From the NCBI RefSeq assembly GCF_001949145.1, contig NW_019091453.1, forward strand, positions 541,019 to 605,018: a DNA stretch of 64,000 nucleotides. Direction: 5' to 3'. The stretch comes from Acanthaster planci. Its lineage: Eukaryota > Echinodermata > Asteroidea > Valvatida > Acanthasteridae. The notes below the pieces were generated by a model that searched no databases, had not been told where the DNA came from, and worked only from the letters and a program-made list of their open reading frames with translations. Of this stretch, positions 32,300 to 46,500 are shown one piece after another. The position numbers and the translations under genes are program-made. How positions within the stretch are numbered: the stretch's first letter is position 1; the number at the start of each line of letters is the position of its first letter.

Positions 32300-35200
32300 C
32301 ACCAGGTACCGATTAACAATTTAGGCAACCGAAGTTCAAACTTGCTTTGAAAATGAAGCTTTATGTTAGTGTAAGCACATTTTCACCAGATTGAAAGGAA
32401 AAGGTAACTGCTCAGTTTTCCAGTTATTAAGAAGGGTGATTTTCCAAAGAAAACAGTAACTGTTTTTGTTTTTAGACAGCAGAGATGTCCAATGATTTTG
32501 ACAGGGCCTGAACACGTGCTGGTTGGAAAATTATTCTTTACGTTTGTGACAAACATCAATTCGGTGCCGAAACTTTTAACAACAAAAATCAAAGCTATGG
32601 GAGGCAAGCCCCAGAACCGAAGTCTAGAAGTTTTCATTCATGGTGAACAGATGGCACTAATGTTGAAACCTCTCCGATCGTTCAGGATCAAAGAGCACGT
32701 TTAACCTGTGAGGTGTGAGCGGACGATTGAACAATATCGCCTTTTATCATGTCCGGCGAAAATTATTTCATTTCCGAATGGGAGCTTGGGAAATCACTTT
32801 TCCCCCATGTTTTGGGGACAGAACAAGTAATGAACTCTGCAGATGACTGAAATGTGTAACTTGTAATGGTGGGGCTAGTTGGTGTAATTTCGTACCGACT
32901 ATCACAGTGGGTTCATTCCGTTCCTGCAAGGAGACGCAGTCAAGTCTTGACCTCACTGCACTTGTGTTCATTTTCCCTCTTTATTCGTCAGCGTGGAATT
33001 TTGGTTGTGGTGTTTGTAGAAGTTCTTAGCTTTGTTATACATCGATTTATTTTTTTCATGTAGAAAATGTTAAAGGTTTCTCTGATAAGAGTTACTGGCA
33101 TTGATTTCTCTTCAATCTGTGTTGTTTTAGTTTCGGTCTTTCTCCGCACGCGACGATTTTACTGATTCCGATTTTACTGATTGTAGAGAGCTTCTGGTGA
33201 ACATTTCCATGTGTTTTGCTTTGCTTATATTATTGCAACATCTGAAAAGACTAACGAAGAAATGGGCAAAAATCCCCATGCTCTGTGAAGTGGCAAACCA
33301 CCACTTGGCCACCTCCTCAGACGCACTGAAAACTACTAAATGAATGTTAAATATTGGATTTTGTCAATTCTTGAGTTAACATGACTTGATTGAAAACTTA
33401 AAGTACCTTTTAGCCTTTAAAATACAAGTTACTTCCTAGTTCATACATAGTTTATTTGTGGAAGAAATAATTCTCTTCAACTTAAGGACGTCGAGAGGTT
33501 CACAGATTTTCCAAACCCATTACTGATTAAAGAGAAGCTTGAATCCACACAAAAACCTATTGAATCATCTTGTTCAAATTTCCCTTGGTTTTCCGCATTC
33601 GGATTTTATGCACGATCCACCCAACGAAGTGGTTAATTTCACCCCATGGTCCCAATTCGTAGAGAAAATGCCCGCTTGATGGCGTGCAGCGACACCAGAA
33701 TATTTGTTTGGGGGCTGAATAATTGTGACCCTGGTTTACCAGTACTCCATTCCAGGGGCTATTGATCTAATTCCATAAAATACCACTGTCCTTCCGAAAA
33801 ACACCACAGATTTGTGTGTGGTTTAGCCGAAGGCCTAGTACAGATTCCAGGTTTGTTTTTGTTACGGTTTCGTGAATCTCAGTTTCGTGTTTTATTAGGA
33901 AATTGGATCGCCACGAAAAATTATTCATCACAACCGAAGCAATTTAATCACCATTTGCAAAACCTACCTCCCTTAATGTTTTACAAGTAGTTTGTATCGG
34001 TCGAACCGAGAGAATTTGTGAGTTGTATGTGTGTGAGTGCGTCGTTATGGTAATCGCATTATTTTCTGATCGACCTTTTTTGTAAATTTACACGTAAATG
34101 TCGGTATGCCAACAGTGTGTTTCTGAAGTGATACCCTTCTCCTGTAAAATCCAAGGGCGATGCAAATGTGAAATTCGCTTGAGTTGAAATGTGTTGAATT
34201 TTTTTTGGCGAATTTGCAGCGTCATGTCACCACGTCATAGGCCACGTTTATATTTGCTTTTGCGTCCAGCATAAATTGCCCATTAGAGAACCGTACAAAC
34301 AAGTATACAGCACAGTGTGCGAATCCATGGAAAGAGCTCATGTATCCTTCTTAAATGTATAATTTTTTATTGATCACTTTATTCTGTGATTACAACACAT
34401 TTCAAAATGTTTTACTTTATGAGATTTTTTATACACCGCGGAAAAGTCCGAATACAAACCCTACTGCCTAGATCAAAGGAAGTGTATCACATCACTTAAT
34501 GAGTAAGAAAGTGGAGCCTAGTAACGTGAGAAGGAATTCCTTGATTCAGGCATATAGAACTGGGAATGCTCAAAATGATCCTTAAAATTAGACCCGAATA
34601 TTTCTGTCTCCGTATTTGCAGTAAAGCATTTTTTTTTTCATAAGACCGAGTTGAGTGTGTTTTGTCGGTTTATACGCCCACTTCATGGGAAGGCTCGGGT
34701 GGGAAACAACGGGCATCACGGTCGCCGTACGGGATAAGATGATTCCAATACATGCCGTCTCATTTCGTCTTATATTCAGTGACCTTAATGCCATATTAAT
34801 CCTTCGTGATCAGGATTGGTTAAAAAACCAGATGATATCAAATACATCTGGTTACGTAGGGGAGACTTACTGCTGGTCTCCCACCTCTGTGGGTCTCGCC
34901 CCTTTCCATCATTGCGTCATCATGCCATTCAGTCATTTCTAACATTTTACGGGGGAAGAAAAGAAAGAAGTCTTTAACTTTTGTTTTAAAAACTCAGCTC
35001 CTGAAATGGCTACGCATCTACCCAATTTTTTTCAGGATCTTGAATCAACACGCCCCATTTTACCCTCATCAGACTGATAACGCGTACAGCAATGAGGTCA
35101 GTAGGCTACCTTTATACACACTGCAAACTGGTCATGGTAACACGTAGACATTATGGCATATATAACAGTTATAAAACAAGAGTATACATTTATAAATACT

Positions 35201-36344
35201 GACTGTTTAAAACACAACAGGAAACTTTTCGAAAACGAAAGTAAATATTCACAACAGCATCGCTGTGGCTCTAGGTATAAGGTCACGAACTATAGAGAAA
35301 AATCCTTGGTAATACATTGTGCATCTGTTACATTTCCCTGAAGGGTGAGGTCCAGGACCCGCACGTGTAAATAATTGTATTCACACATTTCTTCCCTAAT
35401 GACGTTTTCGCCTTCTTCACTTATTTTTTCTTGACCATTCCCCCCCCCAAAAAAAATTAAGAAAAGGGTTTCTTCATTAAAGGGAAGAATACATTTTCAT
35501 GAGAATTTAAGTACTGTGGAACATGCTCTGTTCTTGCATATGCGCTTAGTAATTTACTTCAGCGATGTCTGTCGACTGTCTATATTGAACGTGTTTCGAG
35601 GAGTATGTGGCAAACGCGACACCAAACCAGATAAATGCTACATCTACTCAGTACAGCAGTGCATGACGATTTCGTGAAAACCTCCCGGGAGAGTCACGAC
35701 CCAAGCATTTCTGTGAAAGACCCGCAGACTATGATACAATATGTTTTACAGCCAGCTTAGGGTGCCATTTCCATCTGTTAATGCCTAATAAATATAAAGT
35801 ATACTTCCAAGATTTCCCTGAGATATTTATACAATACATAGTTATAGCACTGTACACGGCACATCGCCTATTACTCCAAGGACCGGAAGACCTTTTGTCG
35901 AAACTTGCACACCAGCGCTGCCGCCGAGTGCACGCCCGGTTGTTCTGATTACAGAATCATTCCTGGGTGAGGTACGTGGTTCCGGTCTTGCAATACGAGT
36001 TCGATCTATGTAACTGTTATTGCAGCTTAGTCCTACGATGATACGGTCAAAGTGTCACTGCCCTCCAAGACCAGCGGGACTGTGCGGTCGTCGCACCGGC
36101 ACCCTGCCCTGTGGTCGTCCGACAGACGGTTCCTATACAGGGATTTAAGGACAACCGTAGCCCCCACTGGCGATTTTCGACGGCATTTGTTTTTTGCCGT
36201 GCATCTAAGTTTCGATGAATGATGTGCAACTGCGGTATGTTGCCCGGAAGGTATCGTCAATAATCGGACATGTCTGAGAGGCACGGGTCGGTCGTCGGAT
36301 GTGAACGGTGTTAGAGGACTTTCACCCTTGCTCGTGACGCCTTC
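32300..36344. other. Convergent intergenic region, HTD2 and isthmin 3' ends
   Basis: HTD2 (+) and isthmin (-) face each other here, so both 3' UTRs should lie within it. No coding exon was supported. CCCCCCCCC followed by an A-run and TTAA at about 35440 repeats the junction seen at 71-90, probably by chance. Confidence 0.4.
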
Positions 36345-36856
36345 TCAGAAATTCTTGGCCTCTTGAAACAGGCGGTAGAAATCGGCTTCGTCGGGAATCT
36401 CTTGACATTCCCGCATGTTATTCGGGTGCCGCACTTTGTTATACTTGGTCCAGTCTCCCTTGCAGATAATCCACGGCATGATGTCGATTTTGTAGTGGAG
36501 CTCAGGCGAAATCTCGGCGCTGATGAGCTGTGGGGTGCCAGCCCCGGGGCCCCGCGTGATCAGCCGCAGGTTCTCGTCGTAGCAACACTGCTGGGCGGCC
36601 AGGCTCGTGCTGTGCGGCGACAGCAGGGATATGATGCAGTACGAGGCCGTGGGTTTGTACACGTCCAGACGGGACTCCTGGCCACTCGTGTCCATCCAGC
36701 GGAACATTCGCCGCTTTTGCCGGTCCCAAATGGCGTTATTCCGCTCGAGGTTGGTGGGGTAGAAACAGGGGCAGGCGGGCAGATCTTGAAGACGAGACAA
36801 GTATGCGAGTAGTGTCTCGCTGCGGCATCCCATCCACTCCTCGCAGCTGTCCGTAT
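36345..36856 (-). CDS. ISM1/2-like: Isthmin exon 5 (AMOP domain and stop)
   Basis: Starts [11 protein letters not shown] and includes [63 protein letters not shown] and a final [11 protein letters not shown]. The conserved cysteines and the GAGTP and WIICK blocks match vertebrate isthmin closely. Confidence 0.96.
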
Positions 36857-39800
36857 CTGGTGATGAAACAATCAGCAATTAATGTAAACCCTTTTTTCAT
36901 TTAAAAGGGGATATCCAAAACTAAATACCCGTCACATTCAACTCACAACAATTAATGAAATCATGAACAAAATGAACATAGTATTTAGCCAAAAAAAAAA
37001 TCTGTTTTCTTTGTTTTTGAACATCAATTCATATTGCGTCTGTTGTTGTCTTGTTAAGTGGGTGCATAGTTGCCAGTCTAAAGTCAAAAATTCTTTTAAA
37101 AACAATCAGAAGCAAATAAATCGGTAAATGACGACCAGTTTGGTTAACGTTTGGGTCTGAATACACAGATTAACCATCAAAACGTCAGCCCGGGCTCTCA
37201 CCAAAGTTATCCGGATCTAAGACTGTCTGCAAATACTCCGTATTGACAGAGGGGAGTTGAGGCGTCTCAGCGTTTAGGGTATCTGAGGGAGGGTCATTTT
37301 TTTCTTTACCTGCAAAGAGAAAACAAGTATTACTCCTTCTATGAAAAAAGAAGACATAATCGACGTGTTTCACTTACACTGATTAAAGAAATAATCTGTC
37401 ACCCTTTTCCACCAATTTGATGGCTCAAGAGCAATGAAAGGGGTCTAATCATTTCGAAGATGATAATGAATTGAAGGTGATGAAGTCACCATTCTGTTAT
37501 CATTTGAGCACTTAAAAAGTAGTCAACTCTTTTCAACGGGGACTCTGCACTTTGTGAAATTCACCCTGTGCACCCAGGTTATGGCAATGGGTTGAATTGA
37601 ATTTGAAATCCTTGTGAGTAGCGTTTATTGGGGTAGAATGAATTACATGCAGTACGTATACTGCACAGTAGGCCTACGTGGGCATGCTTGATGGTTACAG
37701 TCCCTCGATTCCGTTGCCATACACGAGAAGCCACAGGATCGCGACCGCTCCGATCTGCCGCCCCCACACGATGCCGAGCAGGAAGACCACTCAGTCCACG
37801 TCCCTTTCTTCTCCTCGGGGTCATCTGTCAGTTGGAATTAATTTTAAAGTGAATGAGGAACGTGTGGGACATATCATCACGTAGCAAGGTTTGGATTTGT
37901 ACTTCGCAAGTAGACTCGCTACAGGCCTTGTGTCATGTGAGAACAAGCAATTACATGTACATGTAAGTCTCAGACTTCCACGCAAGGAAGGTGACACGGT
38001 TCCAACGACTTTTCCTTGTTTTCTGAAAGCTTCGCCTGTTGCAGTTTTGAAAATAGCCTTTACATGAGACACCCGAACTAAAACGTGAAATTCCACATTC
38101 ATTGAGGCTTAATGGAAATACCGGTCATGGTATAGAATAAGAAAACAACCATATTTTGTGGTCCCAAATCGTTTCCCCGTCGCCCAACAAACAACTAGGT
38201 CAACTTTTCTCATATATTTAATTCGTCGTTCACACAGCTGATTGCTGTCAAAGAGTTCAGATGATTATCCTTGATCCTTTCCGGCCATAAATGTGCGATT
38301 CATAAATGACCTCTTGACTTACTGGCCATCACTTCAGCGTTGACCGCGCCGCTTGCCACCCGAATCGAAGTTCGGTGGTTATCGTGCCGCGAGAATCCGT
38401 CCCCGGCCCAACCCTACCTTGCCCCGACCTTGGTTGTCGTCAGTGCCGAGTCGTCATCATCATTATTCCCTTGCTATTCTCCGTCCAGACAGCTGATTGT
38501 CGTCAAATTTTGAAATGGTGGGTGATCCGTCAGCGCATTCCATAACGCCCGCTTATCGCGTGAAGAGTTAATGGAGTCTTGATTTCTTTGCTGATGGTTG
38601 TAGTGGGAGGCCTATTAGGCATATTGGCCCTCGCCATGGGGAGAAGTCGTGGTGTACATGTACTTTTTCTCCTCCACAACCCATAAAAGTCCTGCAACCC
38701 GTGCACACTTTTGGACGATATTTTTGTAAGTTTCTGCCTGACACAGTTGTTATGCGGAAAAAAATCTGAGAGACGCTCGCTTGATTGTAGTGGACAATTA
38801 CATGCATAGTATCCCAACATTTCCAATTTATTTAAACTGGGACTTAATTAGGACCAACTTTGTCATTTTGGCTAGTCCCACTTTACTATGAAAGAGGGGG
38901 GCTCCAAAAGGTCAGATTTATATTGCCTTGTTTTTATGCAAACGTCACTCAAGCCGTTTATCCATATTCCAAAATAAATCGCATGCCCAGTGCTCTCGAT
39001 CTGACCTCAGTTTTGCATAAGGCGTGTATCAAGTTACGTGATGTGATCTTTCCAATCAAAGACAAGAAGCTTAAATGCGAAATTAATCGGTTCTTTCGAC
39101 AGTAAAATATTTGAAAGCTTGTGTCTGGGCTTCATTGCCTTACCTGGTTCGAAATGTTGGGCGTCTGGGTCGGGCAAACGACGCAAAGTGACAAACTCAA
39201 AGGCGTAAGAACTATCTTCCTCATCATCACTGGGGACACTCAAGTACGATTCCTCCTCAGATTGGTCAGAATCCTCTGACAACTTTGTGGAAGGTGGGAC
39301 CAAGTCGTTCTCTCGGTCCATATTCAGTCCGGGTCGGAGGGATTCTTTTTCATCGTGTCCCTGCGAATCTATCGCCGCCGGCGTGTCCACGGCATCTTCG
39401 CGTAGATCCATGGATATGACGACATCGTCTTGTTTAACTTCCTCTCCGTTCACGACCTCGATGGTGATTTCTATGTCCGGGTTGGGCGTGCCGAGATTCA
39501 CCGGTCCCATCTGTGGGTTTGCCCCCGTCACGAGCTCCGCTAGGCGGTCCAGTGAGTGCGACCTGCCGTCTGCTGTGAACGAGGAGGTATCTTTCTTGCT
39601 TCTGTCGACAGAGAGTCCTCTAGAATCCTCATCCTCGTCGTCATCATCTTCGGCGTCTCCGAAGTAATCGTAGGTGTAATAGTCGTCCATATCAATCATT
39701 TCAGAGGTTGGCAGCGAGGGAGGCAGAACCTGCTCAGCATTCCAAAGCTGCTCCCATGTTTTTAAGCTACCCCCCTCGTTTCCGGCCAGAGGATCAGGTT

Positions 39801-42800
39801 CTTTTGTTTTCTGAACCGACGTGGAACTAGTGGAGCTCTTCTGTTTGTTTGAGATGTCATGTCTCCTGTTCGGCGTCACTTCCTCGTTGTGAGTTTTCCG
39901 TAGTCCTTCGTCCGCGTGGATGTCTTGCCGTGCCCCGGTTTTATTGAGTTTGTGGATACCCGTTTTTTTCTCTTGGTCTTCTGTCGAGACCAAATCTGTG
40001 GCCGGACCCGATGTTTTCTCGGTACCCGTAGCAGAATTTTCTGTTGATGGTACGACTCTACCTGATGAAATATCAAGCCCCTGCAAAACAGCGTAAAAAC
40101 AGTTGTGTTTAGTTCCCAAGGATCGTGACAATAAAGATTGCTACTTGATCTGGGCTGCACGGCGACCGAGTGTCGAATAAACCTCAAAAATTCAAATTAG
40201 AAAAAAATTATAGGTTGACAGCACACAAAAAGACCAAGAATCTTTCTTTTCATTGGGACGTTACCTGACTAACAAGGCCTCCAATCACTTGCATTTGAAA
40301 CTTCGAATATAATAAGTGTCGGCGAAGTAGTGTCATACATATCTACAAAGTTGTGTGTTTTGCTGATAAGAGTTTCGGTTTGTACTGGGTGACACATTCT
40401 AACTGCTTTTATCAAAAATATTTCCGGGGAACAGGCAAAAACATATCGGAGGGGAGCCTTCCTCCAGTCAAGTAGACAGAATTTCAGAGTTCACTGAACT
40501 GCAACAGAAGTCGCCCCATTTTTCTGGACTTTCCGTGCACCCGGAAATTTAGAAGATACATAATGTGATTGACAGCTCTAACTCTGGCGAGCGAGCGCAC
40601 AGTTAAGTCCCTTACTGCAGCGCATTGTTGGCGATTGGTTCAATTTTGGAAGCAGGTGGAATAATTATTGTGCTTCGTCACTAGGGTACAATAATTCGGA
40701 GTAAGACCTTTTTGGTACCCAATTATGTCCGGACCAGCCCCTTTCCATAATAGTAACGTATTAAGTCCACACTACAATGCTTGATTGACACCAACGCAAA
40801 ATTGGCTGTGGCATCAGTAAAAAAAGAGAAAAATTTTGGCAACTGTGATCGAGCGTTTGCTCCATTCTCAGCTCTACTTTCAGATGGCATTGATATTTTG
40901 TCCGCTCGGAAGTGAGACTGAGAATTACCTGACAAAGACTACGACTTTTAGAAACTGCATCCGAATCTGTTCTTCGACGAAACAAAAGGGTAGAAAACTA
41001 CGGTACCCTGAAAGAGCCAGCTAAGACTACGCAACAAAATTGACGCCAGCCAACAAGGAGGTTATGAGTAGTGCATAAAAATGAGCACACACTGAAAGAC
41101 GAGATCGTCGAACCAGTGGGATGGGGTTCACATGCCATTTCCCCTTTTCAAAATTATTGATGAATTTTCTTCGATCGACTCCAACACCAGGCCAATGTGG
41201 ATGCCCACTGTACACACAGAATATAATGTATACCAGCCCCCCTTTCCTGCAGAAATGTCCCGCCCCAGGTGAGGTGAATGTACAGGATATTTAAATATTC
41301 TCAGTGGTGGACAGATTCACGGGTGTAACAGCATGCTGAAATTAAAACCATCGGATAAATGCTTCGAATCGAAGCTAACCGTCTTCCTTGACCGATCTGA
41401 TGTCTATTAAAAACACACCTGTGAATTGAATCAAACATTTTACACGTAATATGCAGAGATGAGGCTTGGTAACCGTCACAGTGGAATCCCCAATATCATT
41501 TATCCACTCAGCCGTTCCATTCAACTTTATTCTTTCGCTACATATGGTTAAAGCGAAGCAACAAATTAGGCCTAACTGCTTGTGACTCAAGGTTGAAACG
41601 TGATTATTTAGAATCAGAGGGTACAATAAACAGGAGCGATTTCGCAGTAAAATTCTCTGATAAAAGAAGCGATATCGCCTTAGTTGTGTGTCTGAGGGCT
41701 TCGACGGAGATTAATAAGCCGAACGGTAGTTTAAAAATACGCCATTACACCATGTAAATACACCATCCTTACACCGAAGGATATCTGTATCGGCATCTAC
41801 AAAGAAGGGCGATAAGCAGTTGTCTACGACTGTTTACTGCAAAACAAACAGTCGTGATTTCATAGGCAAGCGAAAATGACAGAGCACTATGTATTTGCTT
41901 CACAAGGACAATTTAATGTTGTTATTCTGAACTTCAAATCGTCCTTCTGTTGGGAAATAAAATTGACACACGTGGCTGCAGCCCGCAGAGAGCCGGTTCT
42001 GCTGACGGCTCAAAATCATGCAGCACCTGGCGCGCGACCATTTAAATTCTCCGCTGTTTCAGAGGAATTAAACAATGCCGTTTGACGGTGCGATCAAAGC
42101 AGGCGAGCCTTTGATGTCCGTATCGATTGAACTCTTGATATCTAACGAGGTTCGGGTATATGAGACTGTAAACATTAGACCGGGCTGTTCTCGAGAGAGA
42201 TGAGGGGTTTAGCACCATGAAGGTTACTCTACTAACAGCCTGCAAATCGCGGCCTGGGCCCAGAACTCCCAGACCGACTGGTATTTTATGAGGCTAACCG
42301 AATACCAAGACTGTCGGTACGGTCTTTGACCCTCTGTGTTCGGTTTGCAAAGGTTTGTACCATCTGTTAAAAGAAGACACAAAAACACCACTCCGCAAGA
42401 AGTTTGAAAATGTCAATAAAGAAAATACTTCAGTCACAAATAATGCATCTTTCTACTCGTTTTTGTCCTCCTTGTGCTTTCAAAGTCGAGCATTTGTTAT
42501 TTCTTATTGACTGCTCCACTCTGATTGACAGTCTTCCGACCAATAAAACTCAAGCAAAGATTCCCTTCCCATATCAATGATACGCTTTTTAATAATTGTT
42601 TATCAGACGTGCTGCCACTGCCGAAGTGTCTGGTGGGAAAGTCTACAATTCGTTTTAGCGTTAATCCATTACCTATTCTATTTAGTTCTGTTCCGGAAAA
42701 TCCTTTTTGAAATATTCAAAAGCAGTAGCGTTTTACTCATCTGTGAACATTTGACATTCATTTTTAGACGAGGAGAGTTTATGAAAATATCCCCAAGGAC

Positions 42801-43587
42801 GTCGCTACATTGATGACAACAGTCTGTGCCAGTGAAAGTCGGAAGTGCCGCTTTCAAGTAAAAGCCAGGGTCACGTCAGTCAGAATGTACGGAGACCATT
42901 TCGAGTATTAAACGAAAAAGAAGGATGACGCCCACAAAAATAATAAACTTGGTACAACACACTAGTCCAGAATTTGCCAACAAGTAGAAAGCTGAACTTA
43001 TTTACATCCACAACACAGCAATTTTCGCAGCAAGGGAGGACATCACACAGTGACGTAATTGCCGCCCCAAAATAGCTACACGTTTGGAGTGAATTTTGCG
43101 ATTGAAGATCGTACACTATCATTGGACATGTAGGGAATTGCCAGCGTAAATCTGAAACGATTTGGTCATGGTCCTTTACAATAAAAGTCAAATTCTAGGA
43201 ATTCTCCAAAAAAAATTTATGTTTTGATGTTCCCAAATAAACAGAAAATAAGCAATCGTGTGGCGCAATTGTTTCACGGTTGTCAAGACACGTTAACCAC
43301 CATTGTCGACAGTTGAAATTGGTAAAATATGATCAAATGTTGCAAAATGTTAGTCTGAAACCAATGGGAATAAAGGTGGGACTGAAAAATAAAGTTAAAA
43401 GGGTACAAAAAATGACATAATTAACGTTTCTGAGGAAAGGAAAGACAGTGTAAGTACAAACATTTCTCAACTATTGAAACGCAAATACCTTGGCAAAGGA
43501 GATGTACATGAACACAGAAACTAGGCAGAAGATAACCCGTAGTTGCGGACTCCTCAGTCGCATTAAAACGTAGTCCCCGGAGGACAT
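36345..43587 (-). CDS. ISM1/2-like: Isthmin, complete five-exon gene
   Basis: Isthmin is a secreted signalling protein (in vertebrates anti-angiogenic and adipokine-like roles). Exons in coding order: 43489-43587, 39144-40080, 37678-37824, 37202-37309, 36345-36856. Phases 0, 1, 1, 1 fit at all junctions, giving 600 residues against about 460 (ISM1) and 570 (ISM2) in human. Residues 1-33 hold a hydrophobic signal segment ([15 protein letters not shown]). Residues 34-345 are a low-complexity acidic region containing [15 protein letters not shown], which resembles the conserved beta motif before the TSP1 repeat of isthmins. TSP1 spans about 355-392 ([14 protein letters not shown] ... CMATESRDC). 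The AMOP domain runs from about 431 to 590. The start was set at 43587; in-frame ATGs at 43650 and 43689 are alternatives. The RKD triplet of vertebrate AMOP domains is not conserved (KRRMFRW). Confidence 0.94.
37202..37309 (-). CDS. ISM1/2-like: Isthmin exon 4 (linker)
   Basis: Reads [20 protein letters not shown] then [15 protein letters not shown], the spacer between TSP1 and AMOP. Acceptor CTTTGCAG, donor GTGAGA. Phase 1 on both sides joins its neighbours. Confidence 0.88.
37678..37824 (-). CDS. ISM1/2-like: Isthmin exon 3 (thrombospondin type 1 repeat)
   Basis: Reads [35 protein letters not shown] and [14 protein letters not shown]. It has the WxxW and CSxSCGGG signatures, six cysteines and the isthmin-specific ATESR-C. 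Acceptor ACTGACAG, donor GTAGGC. Confidence 0.93.
39144..40080 (-). CDS. ISM1/2-like: Isthmin exon 2 (acidic linker)
   Basis: 312 codons starting [15 protein letters not shown] and ending DAQHFEPG. Notable parts are [21 protein letters not shown], a likely tyrosine-sulfation context, and [13 protein letters not shown]. Acceptor TTTTGCAG, donor GTAAGG. Confidence 0.88.
40081..43488 (-). other. Isthmin intron 1
   Basis: 3.4 kb between the signal-peptide exon and the linker exon. No further coding exon is needed by phase and none was seen. Confidence 0.5.
43489..43587 (-). CDS. ISM1/2-like: Isthmin exon 1 (signal peptide)
   Basis: Encodes [18 protein letters not shown] then a hydrophobic run ending SFAK, donor GTATTT in phase 0. 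It was assigned because it supplies the needed secretion signal in the needed phase; the 3.4-kb intron makes it less certain than the other exons. Confidence 0.7.
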
Positions 43588-46500
43588 GCTGATGATGCAG
43601 GTGCAGGGAGATTGGTGGAGAAAACTAAGCAAAGACGTCAACTTGCCCATTACAACACCAGAATGAATTCGAGCTGACAGTGCACGCACGTCCGGGTCTT
43701 ATGATGGGGGAGGGACCTCGATAATGTGCAAGTTCAAAGCACGTTGGCAATCTCTTGTCCTGCGGGCAACGGAGCGAGCAAGGCGCGGGTAACTTCCACT
43801 TTGTCCACGGTGCTGCCTCAGTAAATGCGGATTCCACCGTTTCAAAGGAGCTCGCACGTTGTTTGTCTAACTTGTCGCTGGTGTATTCACAACAACCGCC
43901 GATGTTGATGTTCCCGGGGAAGGATTTGATAAATGAACTTGGCAGAGTGAGAAAATGTATCACAGCCGGCACGTTGCAGCGATCGCTATTGCAACTGACC
44001 GGGCCAGTACAATTCAGAGGACTAAGCCCGGAACCTCAAGTGGCTGATGGTGTGGGGTAGTGGTGGCGACACACATTGTACGTCGTATCGTCAAAGTTTA
44101 ACGGTGCATCAAATCTCGCGGGAAAACAACCGAGTCCGATGTTTCGCAGGTACGGGCCAGCGCCAGACTCAAAGAAGTGATCTCTTCACTTAACTTATCG
44201 TGATCTGTAAATATTTACGTGTCTTCTCAATGGTTATCTCTCGGTTGTTTCCACCGAAGTAATTCCTGTACGATTATCTTTTGAATTACTGCAAAAGTTG
44301 ACAGCGCCCCTTCGATGCGACTTTTGTCAGACTGGCACGTTATCATGCGCAGCGACTTTTATGATCGTCCATAAAGTCGCCGCAAAGCTTCAATTTACGG
44401 CGAGTTACTCCGAGAGCGTTGCTCTGTCGGTAATGGCTGCCGGTGAAGTGCTGAGAAAATCCGGTGAACGTGACGCTACACCAGTATAGTTATACCGTGG
44501 TTCTGGCGGTTTTTGTCAAATACTGGACTCATTAAAATATTGCCAAGCACATAGGCTTGTTTGTGAGCATGGAGTCGGTGTCATTCCGTGTTGCAGATAG
44601 CCACACACGGACCTTGCTCTTGTGCAATTTTTAAAAAGTTAACACGTCAGTAACAGAAAACCTTCAGCGACATCAGTCTCTGACATTAAAACAGGTTTTT
44701 GCAGACCATAGAGGCCTATCATTTCGAACGTTTATCGTGATTTTTCTCCATGATCTGGAATTTGCAGGAGTTTTAAGCGCATGTGTAGATATTTAGAGTT
44801 TGTTCGTCATGTTTTACCTGTCACGAGATGAGACTTAGAGAAACAGCTAGAGTAATGAAATTATCAATGAATAAAGTAAAGTCAGTTATTGCGAGGATGT
44901 TTCACGATATAAAAAAGGAGAAAAATTGTGGAGAGATAGTTCGGTTTGGGGGCTATTCTGCATGTGTTGAAATCGGTTGGGGTTAATCTAAGAAGAAAGA
45001 ATGTCCCTGGGTTTACTATTGCTTGGTAGCACCTGCTAATGACCAGCTGTTTAGTGGGGTTTTGATAACACACACGCACACAAATGCTCTTAATATGGTA
45101 ATTTTTAAATTCCAGTTGCATCTTTTGGGTCAGGTGTTGTCCAGGTGTTGTGGGGTTGGGTTTGTAGCTCTATGTTTGTACTAACGACCCATTCTCGTCA
45201 TAATGTGACCTTTTTCCAGGGCATAAAGGGCCTCGAACATACCCCCTGCGTAATTGCTCTCAAGGAAATTGTGAGCGTCAGTTGTTTAATGCTTTGAGTT
45301 CTTAGGACGGAGAAAATTTACGTTCAGTGGTAACACTCCGTGCTTGCGTTGCAGAGCACACGCCCTGAGAGAATTGAGAAACCGATAAAAGTGAAATAAA
45401 GTGCAGATTCCGGATTGTAAATGACACTTTGGAAATCCTATATATTTCCGGGGGACCTGAAATTAAAGCCTTCTACAAGTTCGCAAAAAGGCAACCTGGT
45501 CCGGGTTTCTCAAAGACCTAGTTGACTCAGGTCACGAACTTCATTTTGAAGTCAGCAATTAATTGTGTCGAGTGTATTGCCAATGGAAATGAAACCGGTC
45601 TTAGTCTCTGGAGTCCGTTTTGTGACTGGTTAACCGCAGGACCCCCGAGAGATCTAACGACAATTTATGCTGTACACTATTGTATTCTTGCCTTTGAACC
45701 CGTCAGAAAGGATTATTTTATGCCAGTGATGTACGCTGGTATGTTAGGCGGCTGTCCCAATTTGATGGTATAGGTAGTAACTTGGCGATCGAGTCAAAGC
45801 ATAGGGTGGAGTGGTTCATTGAACCAAGCTGAATCCGGGCAACTTTACTTTGTGGATTAGTAGTCTTGAGTCAACAATGGGGCAAAGTACCGGGCAAATG
45901 GCCGCGACTGGTCCTCGTGGTACGCCCCAGATTTTTCAGTTTCCCCGCCACCTAATTGCTTCTTGGAGAGTGCTAAGGACTTCTTGAAGCCTCTCTCGGG
46001 GTTGTTATGTTGCCGGGGTTTGTTGGACCAGCCGGTACTTTTGCTCCAGGAGGAGCACCGGGTTCTTTGATCTCCCTGGCGGCAGTACGCCTCCCCATCT
46101 TGAGGTGCTTAAAAAGCCTAGAGTGTTGTACACGATGTTCTTTTTTATTCCATGCACTTGTAACTCCTGTTTCCCCCGTCAAGGAGTAAAACTGGACTGT
46201 TAGGAAGCACTTGAAGAAATAAATAAAAATGACTTAATAATGTTGATATTAAGAAATGCGCCCATATTCTTGCCGAATTCACTCTGGTTTGGAATCACAG
46301 CTTCAGTTAACCAATACTGAAGCAAAGCCTATACTGTCAGTTTTTGCAATTAGTCTACATTGACGGGATAACCATTCATTCCCACGAGCGATATGTGGCT
46401 GCTCTTCGGGCAAAGTTGAGTGGTCTGTCTTATCGTCAGAAAACACTTTGTCGGGATAAGAGGATCATTTACTTAAATCCTGCTATTTTTGGCACACTTA

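Noticed and set aside
45973-46189. Gly/Pro-rich frame (GAPPGAKVPAGPTNPGN) resembling collagen
   Set aside because: Gly-X-Y periodicity is not sustained, and no splice sites or neighbouring exons support it.
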